64,000 nucleotides of DNA from Conexibacter sp. DBS9H8 (GCF_023330685.1 NZ_CP097128.1:2480001-2544000), one strand, 5' to 3'; shown: positions 39,357-50,375, numbered from the stretch's first letter. Program-made: numbers and translations. The notes: generated from the letters alone by a model not told the origin.

Positions 39357-41771
39357 TCAGGCGCTGTCGGGCGCGGGTGTCAGCCGCGCCTCGGGCCCGG
39401 CCGGTTCCGCCGGCGAAGGGGTGGCGGGCCCGGCGAGTGTCGGCTGCCCGAGGCGCGAGGGCCACCAGTTCCAGCGCCCGAGCAGCATCACCGTGGAGGG
39501 GACGAGCAGGGTGCGCACGAGAAAGGTGTCCATGAGGATGCCAAGGGCGAGTCCGAACCCGATCGGCGTGAACGAGCTCGCGCCCTTCCCGCCGCCACCG
39601 CCACCCCCGACGATCGCGAAGACCGCGAACGTGCCACCGAGGATGATGCCGGCGGTCGTCACCGTCGACCCGCTGCGAGAGACGGCCTTGATCACCGCCT
39701 CGCGCAGCGGCATGTGCCGCGCCTCCTCACGGATCCGGGTCATCACAAGGATGTTGTAGTCCTCGCCGAGGGCGAGCAGGAAGATGAACAGGAGGAACGG
39801 GAGGACGAAGGTGATCCCGCCGTAGTTCCCGAAGTCGAGGAAGACGATCGTCGCCGCCCCGAGCGCGGCAAGGAAGGACAGGCCGACGCTGACGATGAGA
39901 TAGAGCGGCGCGATGGCGGAACGGAGCACGAGGGCGAGCAGGAGGCCGATCGCGACAATCGCGATCGGCACGATCAGCGCGAGGTCGCTGTTGGCGGCGC
40001 TGTTGATGTCGTAGACCGCGGCGGCCTCACCGGACACGCCGGTCTGGGTTGCCCCTGACGTAGCACCCGCGCGGTGAACGGCCGCCCGGATCTGCGGGGT
40101 GGCGTTCATCGCCGCCGTCGAGTCCTGGGCGCCGGCACGCAGGGCCGCCTCGAACTGCAGTATCCGTCCGTCTGCGGAGAGGAACAGCGCATCAGCTCGG
40201 TAGGCGTCGTAGACCGGCGCGGGCACACCGACCCCGGCCGGAACCCTCAGCGGCAGTTGCTGAGGCGGGCCGAGGCGATGGTGGAGCGCGACGAACTCGG
40301 CCGGACTGAGGGTGGTTCCGTTCGGATCGAGCGGCCCGCTGAGCGCAGTGAACTGTCCGGAGCGTTCGAGCGAGCGTTCGGCGGCGTTGATCGTCGCCGG
40401 ATCGTTCCAGACGTTGTGGCCGAAGGCGAAGACGAGGTTCGCGGGGTTGTTCGCCGACCGCGGGAAGTGCCGGGCAAGGGCGGCGTTCCCGGCGGCCGCG
40501 CTCGTCCCGGCGGGGGCGGTCGTGCTCCCGCCGAAACCACCGGCCTGATATCCCAGGGCGCCGAGGGCGAGCCCACCGAAGATGATCAGCCCGACGACGA
40601 GCGTGACGCCGGGCCGGGCGACGAGCCGCTTGGCGACCGTGCCCCACACCCCCTCCTTCTGGGCGCCTGGGCGGGGGATGACCGGCCAGAACGCCTTGGT
40701 GCCGAAGATCGCCAGCAGTGCCGGCTGCAGGGTGAGGCCGATCAGCAGCATCACGAACACGCCGATCGCGAGCGGCAGACCGAGGTCGTGGTAGAGCCCG
40801 AAGCTGGCGAACAGCAGCGTGAGCAGGGCGAGGATGACCGTTCCTGCCGATCCGGTGATCGACTCACCGACGCTCACCACCGCCCGGGCCACACCGGCCC
40901 GCGCCTCGAGCCCATCGCGCATGTTCTCGCGGACCCGGAAGACGAGGAACAGTCCGTAGTCGGTGCCCGCCCCGATCAGCAGAACGATCAGGAGGATCTG
41001 GGTGATCGCGGAGATCTGCAGCACACCGGCGGAGGCGATCGCCGCGACCACCCGCATCGAGATGAGCAAGGCGAACACGCTCGGTATGAGGGTGATGACC
41101 GCCGCGAGCGGTGAGCGGAAGACGAGCAGCAGCAGCACCACGACGAACAGGATCGAGAACAGCTGGGTTTGGTTTCCCTGCTTGTTGGATTGGTTCTGGC
41201 TCGCGACGACCGTGGCGATCTGGCCGGCGACGTTGAGCGACAGGCCGGGGGGCGCGCCCGCCTTGGCGAGCGTGGCCGTGATCTTGTCGATCAGGGTCTT
41301 GTCCTTGGAGATCTCTGACTGGCTCGCCGTCGCACGGATGAGGAGTTCGGCCGCCTCACCGTCCCGGGCGACCCCGCCGAGGCGAACCGAGTGGACGGCG
41401 GGTACCGCGAGCAGAGCGCGCGCGAGGCGCTGGAGGGTGGCCGTGTCCGCCGGCGTCAGTGGCGTTGAGGCGGAGGCGACGACCTGGATGCTCGTGTTCT
41501 TGGTGCCGATCCCCGCCCCGGTGAGAGGAGCGGCGAGGTTGGCGGCCCTGATGCTCGGCTCGCTCGGCTTCAGAAACGCCGAGTTGTTCCCGTTGATCTC
41601 ATTGGCGATGTTCGGCATCACCGCCGAGGTGAACGCAACCGCGAGAACCCAGAAGACGAGGATCGCCCAGCGGAAGCGGACGACGAAGCGCCCCAGGCCG
41701 GCATAGACGGTGGCGATCCGGCCATGCGGCGGCTCGTTCGGCGACGGAACGCTCGGGGCGGAGGCGGTCAT
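39357..41771 (-). CDS. MMPL family RND transporter
   Basis: 804 residues, twelve predicted membrane helices in two halves, each with a large extracytoplasmic domain. Proton-relay type motifs are visible: IGAGTDYGLFLVFRVRE in the first half and ALGEDYNILVMTRIREE in the second. Members export lipids, polyketides or drugs. The ATG at 41771 is preferred over the GTG-extended form because a TACCTT box ends 7 nt before it. The cargo is unknown; it lies downstream of the ABC exporter genes. Confidence 0.88.
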   Translation of the reverse strand: MTASAPSVPSPNEPPHGRIATVYAGLGRFVVRFRWAILVFWVLAVAFTSAVMPNIANEINGNNSAFLKPSEPSIRAANLAAPLTGAGIGTKNTSIQVVASASTPLTPADTATLQRLARALLAVPAVHSVRLGGVARDGEAAELLIRATASQSEISKDKTLIDKITATLAKAGAPPGLSLNVAGQIATVVASQNQSNKQGNQTQLFSILFVVVLLLLVFRSPLAAVITLIPSVFALLISMRVVAAIASAGVLQISAITQILLIVLLIGAGTDYGLFLVFRVRENMRDGLEARAGVARAVVSVGESITGSAGTVILALLTLLFASFGLYHDLGLPLAIGVFVMLLIGLTLQPALLAIFGTKAFWPVIPRPGAQKEGVWGTVAKRLVARPGVTLVVGLIIFGGLALGALGYQAGGFGGSTTAPAGTSAAAGNAALARHFPRSANNPANLVFAFGHNVWNDPATINAAERSLERSGQFTALSGPLDPNGTTLSPAEFVALHHRLGPPQQLPLRVPAGVGVPAPVYDAYRADALFLSADGRILQFEAALRAGAQDSTAAMNATPQIRAAVHRAGATSGATQTGVSGEAAAVYDINSAANSDLALIVPIAIVAIGLLLALVLRSAIAPLYLIVSVGLSFLAALGAATIVFLDFGNYGGITFVLPFLLFIFLLALGEDYNILVMTRIREEARHMPLREAVIKAVSRSGSTVTTAGIILGGTFAVFAIVGGGGGGGKGASSFTPIGFGLALGILMDTFLVRTLLVPSTVMLLGRWNWWPSRLGQPTLAGPATPSPAEPAGPEARLTPAPDSA

Positions 41772-41778
41772 GATCACA

Positions 41779-41784
41779 AAGGTA
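41779..41784 (-). promoter_or_regulatory. -10 box of the MMPL gene
   Basis: TACCTT on the minus strand, 7 nt before the ATG at 41771. Confidence 0.55.
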
Positions 41785-41866
41785 GTCCGTGGCAGGCGGC
41801 GGCTGAAGGGACCCAAGGGCTGATCTGTGATTCATCCCACGGGCGGAGAACGCGGTCCCCGCCGGG

Positions 41867-42723
41867 TCAGCTGCGCAGGTACCGGCCCCGGGTGAAGATC
41901 CACAGATCCACGGCGAACAGCGCGGCGGTCGCCGCGGCGAGCGCCAGGAACGAGACGAGGATCGACGTCTCCCGGAAGCCGATGAACCCATACCGGGTGA
42001 GCGAGATCATGTAGTAGATCGGGTCGAAGTGGGTGAGGGTCCCGAAGGGCTGGGGTAACGAGGAGGCCGAATAGAAGACCCCGCCGAGGAAGATGAGCGG
42101 CTGGATGACGAAGGTCTGATAGAGGGCGACATCATCGAACTGTTTGGCCCGCACCCCGACGAGCACCCCGGCGAGAGCGAAGAAGAGGCCGACGAGCGCG
42201 ATCGACGGCAGCAGCACGAGCAGGTGGCGAACCGGCTCGCCGACGAGCGCCCCGGCAACGGCGTAGGAGATGCCCGAGACGAGCAGGCCCCGGAGGAAGC
42301 CGCCAAGGGTGAAACCGAGCAGCAGCTCGAGCGGGGAGGCGGGGGAGCTGAGTTGATCGTCGATCGCGTGGGTGAACTTCTGCTGCAGGATCGAGCTGGA
42401 GTTGTTCGCGAACGCGTTGGTCGCGAACGCCATCATGATCAGCCCCGGGAGGACGAAGACGATATAGCGGAAGCCGTGGACGAGGTGGATCGCCGCCCCG
42501 AGCGCCGCACCGAACACCGAGATATAGAGGAACGTCTCGAGGATCGGCGCCCCGAGCGTCTGGCGTTTGATCTTCATGAAGCGGGCGACTTCACGGCCGA
42601 CGAGCGCACGCATCCGGATGCGGCGGGTGCCGACGGTCACCGGCCCGCCGCTGACGAGCGGGCGGCGCCCGTCCCGGCGGGGTGAGCCGAAGGCACTGAG
42701 GCCGGAATCGGAGTCGAGGCTGC

Positions 42724-42727
<4 letters not shown>
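41867..42727 (-). CDS. ABC-2 type transporter permease
   Basis: 286 residues with about six hydrophobic helices in the second half and a 50-residue hydrophilic N-terminus. Conserved ABC-2 features: FATNAFANNSSSILQQKFTHAIDDQLSSP and FFALAGVLVGVRAKQFDDVALYQTFVIQPLIFLGGVFY. Overlaps the ATPase gene by 4 nt, so the two form an exporter like DrrAB (drug or lipid export). Substrate unknown. Confidence 0.9.
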
Positions 42728-43467
<740 letters not shown>

Positions 43468-43476
43468 CAGGCGCCG

Positions 43477-43482
43477 AGCTTA
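43477..43482 (-). promoter_or_regulatory. -10 box of the ABC exporter operon
   Basis: TAAGCT on the minus strand, 9 nt before the ATG at 43467. Confidence 0.45.
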
Positions 43483-43489
43483 TTTCGGA

Positions 43490-44272
43490 TTAGTCAACCG
43501 CTTCAGTCGACTTTGTTGCGACGATGTTGAGGCGAACGTAATCGAGGACGAGCGGATGCGTGCACCGTTCGAGCACCCGGTCGACGAAGACCTCGCGCAG
43601 CGCGGGGGGGAGCGCGTCGAGGTGGCGGACAAGGCAGACGCTGGTCAGGAACGGCTTTGGATCGTCGATCGCGGTCGGCGCCGGCGCGAGCCAGGTGTGG
43701 ACGTCACGGAACCCGGCGTCGGTGAGCCGGACGGCGGTCGCGTCTGCACCGGCGTAGTGCCAGGGCCGGGTCCAGTCCTGGAAATACTGGGCAAACGGTG
43801 CCTCGGTGAAGGCGACGTCGTCTGCGATCGCGCGGAAGGCGTCGATGTTGCCCTCTCCCCCACATTGGGCGACGAGGCGTCCGCCGGGCCGGAGGGCCAG
43901 CGCGAGCCGGCGAAAGAGCGTGTCGTGGTCGGCGATCCAGTGAAAGGTGGCGCTCGAGAAGATCGCGTCGACCGGCTCGGGCAGGGTGAGCTCCGTCAGC
44001 TCCTGGGCGAGCACGGTGACCGGCCGTCCGGCGAGCGTCTCGCGGGCGTGGGCGACCATCGACGGAGCCACGTCGACGGCGTAGATCCGGCCGGCCGGGA
44101 GCGCATCGGCGAGCATCGCCGTGACCGCGCCCGACCCACACCCGGCGTCACAGACCGTCTCGTCCCCGCGCAGCTCGAGACGGTCGATCAGCGCCTTGGC
44201 CCACCCCCGGTGGGGCGTGGAGACCCGATGGTAGGTGCGGGCGTCCCAATCCCGATTCGCGCTCGGCATCAC
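43490..44272 (-). CDS. class I SAM-dependent methyltransferase (trans-aconitate methyltransferase-like)
   Basis: 260 residues. SAM-binding motif I is VCDAGCGSGAVTAMLAD, followed by YAVDVAPSMVAHARE and FSSATFHWIADHDTLFRRLALALRPGGRLVAQCGG. This pattern, HW in motif IV in particular, resembles trans-aconitate 2-methyltransferase and related small-molecule methylases. The start is GTG 44272 or ATG 44269. It sits between leuD and the ABC ATPase with only about 22 nt gaps, so it may be cotranscribed with leuCD. Confidence 0.85.
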   Translation of the reverse strand: MMPSANRDWDARTYHRVSTPHRGWAKALIDRLELRGDETVCDAGCGSGAVTAMLADALPAGRIYAVDVAPSMVAHARETLAGRPVTVLAQELTELTLPEPVDAIFSSATFHWIADHDTLFRRLALALRPGGRLVAQCGGEGNIDAFRAIADDVAFTEAPFAQYFQDWTRPWHYAGADATAVRLTDAGFRDVHTWLAPAPTAIDDPKPFLTSVCLVRHLDALPPALREVFVDRVLERCTHPLVLDYVRLNIVATKSTEAVD

Positions 44273-44294
44273 CCGGGCACCCCGGTGGCTGGGC

Positions 44295-44855
44295 TCACAG
44301 CGCCGTGGTCACCGGACCCTGGCGCTCCCGTTGGCTCTCATAGGCGGCGATCGCCTCCTCCTGAGAGAGGGTGACGCCGATGTCATCGAGCCCGTTCAGC
44401 AGGCGGTGCTTGATCTCCGCGTCGATGGCGAAGGTGGCTGACCCGCCGGGCCAGCGGACCTCCTGGGCGGCGAGGTCGATCTGGGCGCTGCCGGCCTCCG
44501 CGATCGCCGCGCACGCCTCCGCCGGCAGCGGGATCGGAAGCAGGCCGATCTTCGTGCAGTTGGAGTAGAAGATGTCGGCGAAGCTCTCGGCGATGATCGC
44601 CTGGAACCCGTAGTCCTCCAGTCCCCACGGGGCGTGCTCACGACTGGAGCCACAGCCGAAGTTGCGCCCGGTGACGAGGATCGGGTTGGCCGGGAGGTGC
44701 CAGTCCGGCTCCTTGGCCCAGTCGTAGAAGAGGAACTCGCCAAAGCCGGTCCGCTGGACCCGCTTGAGGAACTGCTTGGGCATGATCTGGTCGGTGTCAA
44801 TGTCATCACGCCGGAGCACGGACACCTCGCCGGTGATCGTTTCGATCGCTCGCAT
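44295..44855 (-). CDS. leuD: 3-isopropylmalate dehydratase small subunit
   Basis: 186 residues. DIDTDQIMPKQFLKRVQRTGFGEFLFYDW and NFGCGSSREHAPWGLEDYGFQAIIAESFADIF are the family marks. Forms the isomerase with LeuC that turns 2- into 3-isopropylmalate (and citramalate into methylmalate). It starts 4 nt after the leuC stop. Confidence 0.96.
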   Translation of the reverse strand: MRAIETITGEVSVLRRDDIDTDQIMPKQFLKRVQRTGFGEFLFYDWAKEPDWHLPANPILVTGRNFGCGSSREHAPWGLEDYGFQAIIAESFADIFYSNCTKIGLLPIPLPAEACAAIAEAGSAQIDLAAQEVRWPGGSATFAIDAEIKHRLLNGLDDIGVTLSQEEAIAAYESQRERQGPVTTAL

Positions 44856-44859
44856 GGGT

Positions 44860-46254
44860 TCAGGCCTCCGCGGTGGGTGAGTGGGTGGACGGGGTGGATG
44901 GTGACCAGGTGCGGATGTCGACGAAGTGTCCCTCGATCGCCGCGGCCGCCGCCATCTGTGGGGAGACGAGGTGGGTCCGTGCTCCCCGGCCCTGGCGCCC
45001 CTCGAAGTTGCGGTTCGAGGTCGAGGCGATCCGCTCCCCGGGGGCGGCGACGTCCGGGTTCATGCCCAGGCACATCGAGCAGCCGGCCGCCCGCCAGTCG
45101 AAGCCGGCGGCCCGGAAGATCTCGTCGAGCCCCTCGGCCTCGGCCTGGGCCTTCACCTGAACCGAGCCGGGCACGACCATCGCGTAGACGCCGTCGGCGA
45201 CCCGGCGGCCGCGGACCATGTCGGCGGCGGCGCGGAGATCGCCGATCCGCGAGTTCGTGCAGGACCCGATGAACACCCGGTCGAGGGTGATCTCCTCGAT
45301 CGGGGTGCCGCCACGGAGGCCCATGTAGTCGAGGGCGCGCTCATCCTGCTCAGAACGCGGGGCCGGCACGTCATCGGTGACGGGCGCGACCATCGCCGGG
45401 TTGGTGCCCCAGCTCACCATCGGGGAGATCTGCCCACAGTCGATGACGAGCTCCCTGTCGAAGCGAGCCCCCTCATCACTGCGCAGCTCCCGCCAGTCGG
45501 CCGGTACCTCCGCCGGGGCAGCGGGTCGGCCGATGACGTAGGCGAAGGTCGTCTCGTCCGGCGCGATCATCCCGGCCCGGCCGCCCCCCTCGATCGTCAT
45601 GTTGCAGACGGTCATCCGGCCCTCCATCGAGAGCGCCTCAATCGCCGGGCCCGCGAATTCGACCACGTATCCGGTCGCCCCGGCGACGCCCATCTGGCCG
45701 ATCGTGTAGAGGATCAGGTCCTTGGCGGTGACCCCGTAGCCGAGCGCCCCGTCATACCGGATCCTCATCGACTTGGGCTTGGTCTGCACAAGCGTCTGGG
45801 TGGCAAGCACATGTTCCACCTCAGAGGTGCCGATCCCGAAGGCAAGCGCGCCGAATGCACCGTGGGTGGCGGTATGGGAGTCGCCGCAGACGATCGTCAT
45901 CCCCGGCTGGGTGACGCCGAGCTCGGGGCCGATCACGTGCACGATCCCCTGATGCTCGGAGCCGAGCGAGTAGATCGGAATCCCGAACTCCGCCGCGTTC
46001 GCCTCGAGGGTCTGGACCTGCACTCGGGAGAGCTCGTCCGCGATCAGGCGGGCGGCCGCGGTCCCGTCGGTCGGCGTGTTGTGGTCGGCGGTCGCGAGCG
46101 TGCGGTCGGGCCGGCGCACCTGACGGCCGGACAGCCGCAAGCCGTCAAAGGCCTGCGGGCTCGTCACCTCGTGCACGAGGTGAAGGTCGATGTAAATGAG
46201 GCCCGGCGCGACCTCGTGGCGCTCCCAGATCTTGTCGAACAACGATTGAGGCAT
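44860..46254 (-). CDS. leuC: 3-isopropylmalate dehydratase large subunit
   Basis: 4Fe-4S aconitase-family subunit, 464 residues. Cluster cysteines lie in [12 protein letters not shown] and [13 protein letters not shown]; substrate segments are [24 protein letters not shown] and APDETTFAY. The ATG at 46254 has a strong Shine-Dalgarno (AGGAGA), which decides against the longer frame to 46296. It follows the HTH-cupin regulator by 59 nt on the same strand and may share its transcript. Confidence 0.95.
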   Translation of the reverse strand: MPQSLFDKIWERHEVAPGLIYIDLHLVHEVTSPQAFDGLRLSGRQVRRPDRTLATADHNTPTDGTAAARLIADELSRVQVQTLEANAAEFGIPIYSLGSEHQGIVHVIGPELGVTQPGMTIVCGDSHTATHGAFGALAFGIGTSEVEHVLATQTLVQTKPKSMRIRYDGALGYGVTAKDLILYTIGQMGVAGATGYVVEFAGPAIEALSMEGRMTVCNMTIEGGGRAGMIAPDETTFAYVIGRPAAPAEVPADWRELRSDEGARFDRELVIDCGQISPMVSWGTNPAMVAPVTDDVPAPRSEQDERALDYMGLRGGTPIEEITLDRVFIGSCTNSRIGDLRAAADMVRGRRVADGVYAMVVPGSVQVKAQAEAEGLDEIFRAAGFDWRAAGCSMCLGMNPDVAAPGERIASTSNRNFEGRQGRGARTHLVSPQMAAAAAIEGHFVDIRTWSPSTPSTHSPTAEA

Positions 46255-46313
46255 ATCTCTCCTCTGTCGGGACGGGGTGGGTCGGGTGACGTTCACGGTC
46301 TCAGCGGAACGCG

Positions 46314-46967
46314 TCAGCTGCGCCGCAATCCGGCGCTGAGGATCGCGTACAGGGTCGCCTCCCCCGGGCCGCGATTCTCGAAGTGGTGGGGCAGGTCGGC
46401 GTCGAAGGTGACGGCGTCGCCGGGACCGAGCTCAAAGCGCTCGCCGTCACAGGCGAACGTGACCGTCCCCTCCCGGATGAGAGCGGTCTCACGGCTACCC
46501 GGCTCATGCATCGGCGGGTCTCCGGCCCCGCCCGTGGATGCCCCGGGGGCGAGCACATGTTCGGAGAGCTCGACCCGTTGGCCGGGCAGCGGCGGGGTGA
46601 GAATCTCGTAGCGATGCCCGGCGACGCCGCCCGGTCCCTTGCGCCGCTCACCGGCCCGGACGACGCTGACCGCACCCTCCTCATCGAGTCGCAGCAGCTG
46701 CGACAGGCGCAGCTCCAGTCCAGCCGCGATCTTGGCGGCGATCTGCAGGGTCGGGCTCGTCTCCCCCCGTTCGACCTGAGAGAGCATCGGTGCCGAGACC
46801 CCGCAGCGGTCGGCGAGGTCACGGAGGGAGAGGTCCATCGCCTCTCGCAGCGCCTTGACCCGCGGTCCCAACGGCCCGGGGCCCGCCGGCGAGCCCGCAG
46901 CCGACTCCCCCGCGGGCATCGCTGCGGGTATGCCTTGGCCGGGTTCGGTGATTGAGTCGGTCCTCAC
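46314..46967 (-). CDS. HTH-cupin (XRE family) transcriptional regulator
   Basis: 217 residues. A Gly/Pro-rich N-terminal arm, an XRE helix-turn-helix (about 29-83; [35 protein letters not shown]) and a C-terminal cupin domain (about 105-212; [48 protein letters not shown]). Cupins of this class sense small metabolites. The GTG at 46967 is preferred because the sequence after it matches that of the decayed copy at 53280 in frame, while the few bases before differ in length. Likely cotranscribed with leuCD, so a branched-chain amino acid role is possible (inference). Confidence 0.88.
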   Translation of the reverse strand: MRTDSITEPGQGIPAAMPAGESAAGSPAGPGPLGPRVKALREAMDLSLRDLADRCGVSAPMLSQVERGETSPTLQIAAKIAAGLELRLSQLLRLDEEGAVSVVRAGERRKGPGGVAGHRYEILTPPLPGQRVELSEHVLAPGASTGGAGDPPMHEPGSRETALIREGTVTFACDGERFELGPGDAVTFDADLPHHFENRGPGEATLYAILSAGLRRS

Positions 46968-46977
46968 GACCCGATGT

Positions 46978-46997
46978 ACGCTATCACATACGTTTGT
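46978..46997 (-). promoter_or_regulatory. operator-like palindrome and -10 box of the HTH-cupin regulator
   Basis: Imperfect palindrome ACATACGTTTGT at 46986-46997 abuts a minus-strand TAGCGT at 46978-46983, 10 nt before the GTG. The same arrangement is kept before the pseudogene copy (53286-53311, where CATAC-N4-GTATG is a perfect inverted repeat), suggesting an autoregulatory operator. Confidence 0.5.
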
Positions 46998-47023
46998 AAG
47001 CTCAGGGAAGGGCCGGGCTGATC

Positions 47024-47027
47024 CTAG
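47024..47027. repeat. CTAG target site, left end of the IS pair
   Basis: CTAG here, at 48700-48703 and at 50376-50379 flanks both element copies; a 4-bp target duplication is the simplest reading. Confidence 0.7.
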
Positions 47028-48699
47028 GAGCGTGGGTCGGTAACGGTTCTGGGCAGGAGTGAGCGCGGCTTGGACAGGCCAGGTTCGCGGTGGGCGGGAT
47101 CGGTTGGTTGCGGACAATCGGGTTGAGCGCGTCGGTGGCGCCGCTCAGGGCACGTTGGGGCGGGTCATCCGGCCGAGATCAGCACCAGCCCGCCGTTGCG
47201 GTGCAGCTTGAGCAGGTTGTGCACCGCGCAGTGGAATCGCCATTGAGCACGAGCGGCGGCCTTGCCGCGTAGCCTCAGCTCACGCGCGTTCTGGACGGTG
47301 CTCATCTGTCCGAACACCGGCTCAACGATCGCTTTGCGCCGCTTGTAGACAGCTGCGCCGTTCTTGGTCTTCAGCTTCCGTGCCATCAACTGCTTCGGTG
47401 TCGCGTCCTTCGGGATCCGCCCACGCGGCGCCGGCACGGGCGGTTCTGTGTGCTTGAACCGGCCGGTCGCGAGATACGGGTCAAGGCTGTGCTGAGCAGT
47501 AACCCGAACGTTCTCCTCGGAGAAGTAGCCGGCGTCAGCGACCAGCGCCGCCTTGTCCGGCAATGACGCGTCGATCGCCGCCAAGTTCTCATCAAGCTGA
47601 TCCAACGCCGGCTCCAGTTGCCGGGCATCCGGGGCCTGGTCAGAGACATCTGCGACCACGATCACCTGGGTGTGAGAGTCAACGACAGCCTGGGCGTTGT
47701 AGCACTGATGAAACGCCCCATCTGACGTTTTCATGATCTTGGACTCAGGGTCGGTGAAGTTCCGTTGCGCCTTGGGTTTGGGCTTGAAGGGATCACGCCC
47801 CGACGGTGAAGTCCGCGGCTCGCGACCCTCCTCACGCATCTCCGCCCGCCGGGCTTCCTCAGCCGCTTTGGCCTCAGCCTCCAATGCCTCTTTCGCTTCA
47901 CGGATCACAGCGAGACGACTTTCGCGCCGCTGAAGCTCATCGGGCAACTCATCACCACGACGATCCACGCCGAACTCAACATCCTCAGCGGCATCGGTCG
48001 CGGCAGCGTCCGCGAGAACATCCTTGACCTGGGCACGCAACGCGGCGATCTCCACATCAAGCTCGGTCTCTTTCTTGACCATCCGCCCGTAGCTCATCGC
48101 CTTATGCCTGGACGCGTTCGCACGGAGCTTGGTGCCATCCAACGCCAGGGTGCCCAACCCGACCATGCTCGCCTTCTGACACAACCTCAGAGCCTGGACG
48201 AACAACTCTCCCAACGCCTCAAGATGACGTTCACGGAACCGGCCGATCGACCTGAAGTCCGGATGCTGATCTGCGCACAACATCCGGACCGCCACGTCAC
48301 GGTAGGTCGCACGCTCCAGCTTGCGAGACGACGTCACCGCGTTCGCGTACCCATAGATCAACAGCTTGAGCATCAGGCGCGGGTCATAGGGCGGAAAGCC
48401 ACGCTGCTCCGTGTAATCCGCATAGATCGCGGACAAGTCCAAAACACCGGAATCGACCAGGTCCGACACGAAGTGCGCCAGATCCCCCTCAGGCACCCAG
48501 TCCCGAAGCACCGGCGCCATCAACAACACCTGCTCAGGGTCATAGGCCCGGAACGTCTTCTCCACCGCCAGCCGCTCCGCGGCCACCGACACCTCGGGCA
48601 GGGCCTCTACCTCAACCAGCCGGTCCTGAACAATCGCGCTCATGACCACATGGTCTTAAACCCGCCGGACGGACCCGGCCGGGTTACCGACCCACGCTC
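47028..48699 (-). mobile_element. IS1182-like insertion sequence, copy 1
   Basis: 1672 bp between CTAG sites. Perfect 17-bp terminal inverted repeats GAGCGTGGGTCGGTAAC at 47028-47044 and, inverted, 48683-48699. One transposase gene. The sequence appears base-identical to copy 2, so the duplication is very recent. It lies 30 bp upstream of the HTH-cupin operator. Confidence 0.92.
47165..48649 (-). CDS. IS1182-like family transposase, copy 1
   Basis: 494 residues, intact. N-terminal DUF772 region (about 50-150: PPYDPRLMLKLLIYGYANAVTSSRK) and a DDE nuclease: D in LALDGTKLRANASRHKAM, D in LVADAGYFSEEN and E in RRKAIVEPVFGQM. Between them is a long charged coiled-coil insert (about 195-285). GTG at 48649 or ATG at 48643. 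Same protein as copy 2. Confidence 0.92.
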   Translation of the reverse strand: MVMSAIVQDRLVEVEALPEVSVAAERLAVEKTFRAYDPEQVLLMAPVLRDWVPEGDLAHFVSDLVDSGVLDLSAIYADYTEQRGFPPYDPRLMLKLLIYGYANAVTSSRKLERATYRDVAVRMLCADQHPDFRSIGRFRERHLEALGELFVQALRLCQKASMVGLGTLALDGTKLRANASRHKAMSYGRMVKKETELDVEIAALRAQVKDVLADAAATDAAEDVEFGVDRRGDELPDELQRRESRLAVIREAKEALEAEAKAAEEARRAEMREEGREPRTSPSGRDPFKPKPKAQRNFTDPESKIMKTSDGAFHQCYNAQAVVDSHTQVIVVADVSDQAPDARQLEPALDQLDENLAAIDASLPDKAALVADAGYFSEENVRVTAQHSLDPYLATGRFKHTEPPVPAPRGRIPKDATPKQLMARKLKTKNGAAVYKRRKAIVEPVFGQMSTVQNARELRLRGKAAARAQWRFHCAVHNLLKLHRNGGLVLISAG

Positions 48700-48703
48700 C
48701 TAG

Positions 48704-50375
48704 GAGCGTGGGTCGGTAACGGTTCTGGGCAGGAGTGAGCGCGGCTTGGACAGGCCAGGTTCGCGGTGGGCGGGATCGGTTGGTTGCGGACAATCGGGTT
48801 GAGCGCGTCGGTGGCGCCGCTCAGGGCACGTTGGGGCGGGTCATCCGGCCGAGATCAGCACCAGCCCGCCGTTGCGGTGCAGCTTGAGCAGGTTGTGCAC
48901 CGCGCAGTGGAATCGCCATTGAGCACGAGCGGCGGCCTTGCCGCGTAGCCTCAGCTCACGCGCGTTCTGGACGGTGCTCATCTGTCCGAACACCGGCTCA
49001 ACGATCGCTTTGCGCCGCTTGTAGACAGCTGCGCCGTTCTTGGTCTTCAGCTTCCGTGCCATCAACTGCTTCGGTGTCGCGTCCTTCGGGATCCGCCCAC
49101 GCGGCGCCGGCACGGGCGGTTCTGTGTGCTTGAACCGGCCGGTCGCGAGATACGGGTCAAGGCTGTGCTGAGCAGTAACCCGAACGTTCTCCTCGGAGAA
49201 GTAGCCGGCGTCAGCGACCAGCGCCGCCTTGTCCGGCAATGACGCGTCGATCGCCGCCAAGTTCTCATCAAGCTGATCCAACGCCGGCTCCAGTTGCCGG
49301 GCATCCGGGGCCTGGTCAGAGACATCTGCGACCACGATCACCTGGGTGTGAGAGTCAACGACAGCCTGGGCGTTGTAGCACTGATGAAACGCCCCATCTG
49401 ACGTTTTCATGATCTTGGACTCAGGGTCGGTGAAGTTCCGTTGCGCCTTGGGTTTGGGCTTGAAGGGATCACGCCCCGACGGTGAAGTCCGCGGCTCGCG
49501 ACCCTCCTCACGCATCTCCGCCCGCCGGGCTTCCTCAGCCGCTTTGGCCTCAGCCTCCAATGCCTCTTTCGCTTCACGGATCACAGCGAGACGACTTTCG
49601 CGCCGCTGAAGCTCATCGGGCAACTCATCACCACGACGATCCACGCCGAACTCAACATCCTCAGCGGCATCGGTCGCGGCAGCGTCCGCGAGAACATCCT
49701 TGACCTGGGCACGCAACGCGGCGATCTCCACATCAAGCTCGGTCTCTTTCTTGACCATCCGCCCGTAGCTCATCGCCTTATGCCTGGACGCGTTCGCACG
49801 GAGCTTGGTGCCATCCAACGCCAGGGTGCCCAACCCGACCATGCTCGCCTTCTGACACAACCTCAGAGCCTGGACGAACAACTCTCCCAACGCCTCAAGA
49901 TGACGTTCACGGAACCGGCCGATCGACCTGAAGTCCGGATGCTGATCTGCGCACAACATCCGGACCGCCACGTCACGGTAGGTCGCACGCTCCAGCTTGC
50001 GAGACGACGTCACCGCGTTCGCGTACCCATAGATCAACAGCTTGAGCATCAGGCGCGGGTCATAGGGCGGAAAGCCACGCTGCTCCGTGTAATCCGCATA
50101 GATCGCGGACAAGTCCAAAACACCGGAATCGACCAGGTCCGACACGAAGTGCGCCAGATCCCCCTCAGGCACCCAGTCCCGAAGCACCGGCGCCATCAAC
50201 AACACCTGCTCAGGGTCATAGGCCCGGAACGTCTTCTCCACCGCCAGCCGCTCCGCGGCCACCGACACCTCGGGCAGGGCCTCTACCTCAACCAGCCGGT
50301 CCTGAACAATCGCGCTCATGACCACATGGTCTTAAACCCGCCGGACGGACCCGGCCGGGTTACCGACCCACGCTC
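48704..50375 (-). mobile_element. IS1182-like insertion sequence, copy 2
   Basis: 1672 bp, same length, orientation and inverted repeats as copy 1; the two are separated only by one CTAG at 48700-48703, so the copies form a direct tandem that shares a target site. Right flank CTAG at 50376-50379. Confidence 0.92.
48841..50325 (-). CDS. IS1182-like family transposase, copy 2
   Basis: 494 residues, identical in amino acid sequence to the copy at 47165, offset by exactly 1676 bp (element plus CTAG). The DDE residues are intact, so both transposases could be active. The start is GTG at 50325 or ATG at 50319. Confidence 0.92.
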   Translation of the reverse strand: MVMSAIVQDRLVEVEALPEVSVAAERLAVEKTFRAYDPEQVLLMAPVLRDWVPEGDLAHFVSDLVDSGVLDLSAIYADYTEQRGFPPYDPRLMLKLLIYGYANAVTSSRKLERATYRDVAVRMLCADQHPDFRSIGRFRERHLEALGELFVQALRLCQKASMVGLGTLALDGTKLRANASRHKAMSYGRMVKKETELDVEIAALRAQVKDVLADAAATDAAEDVEFGVDRRGDELPDELQRRESRLAVIREAKEALEAEAKAAEEARRAEMREEGREPRTSPSGRDPFKPKPKAQRNFTDPESKIMKTSDGAFHQCYNAQAVVDSHTQVIVVADVSDQAPDARQLEPALDQLDENLAAIDASLPDKAALVADAGYFSEENVRVTAQHSLDPYLATGRFKHTEPPVPAPRGRIPKDATPKQLMARKLKTKNGAAVYKRRKAIVEPVFGQMSTVQNARELRLRGKAAARAQWRFHCAVHNLLKLHRNGGLVLISAG

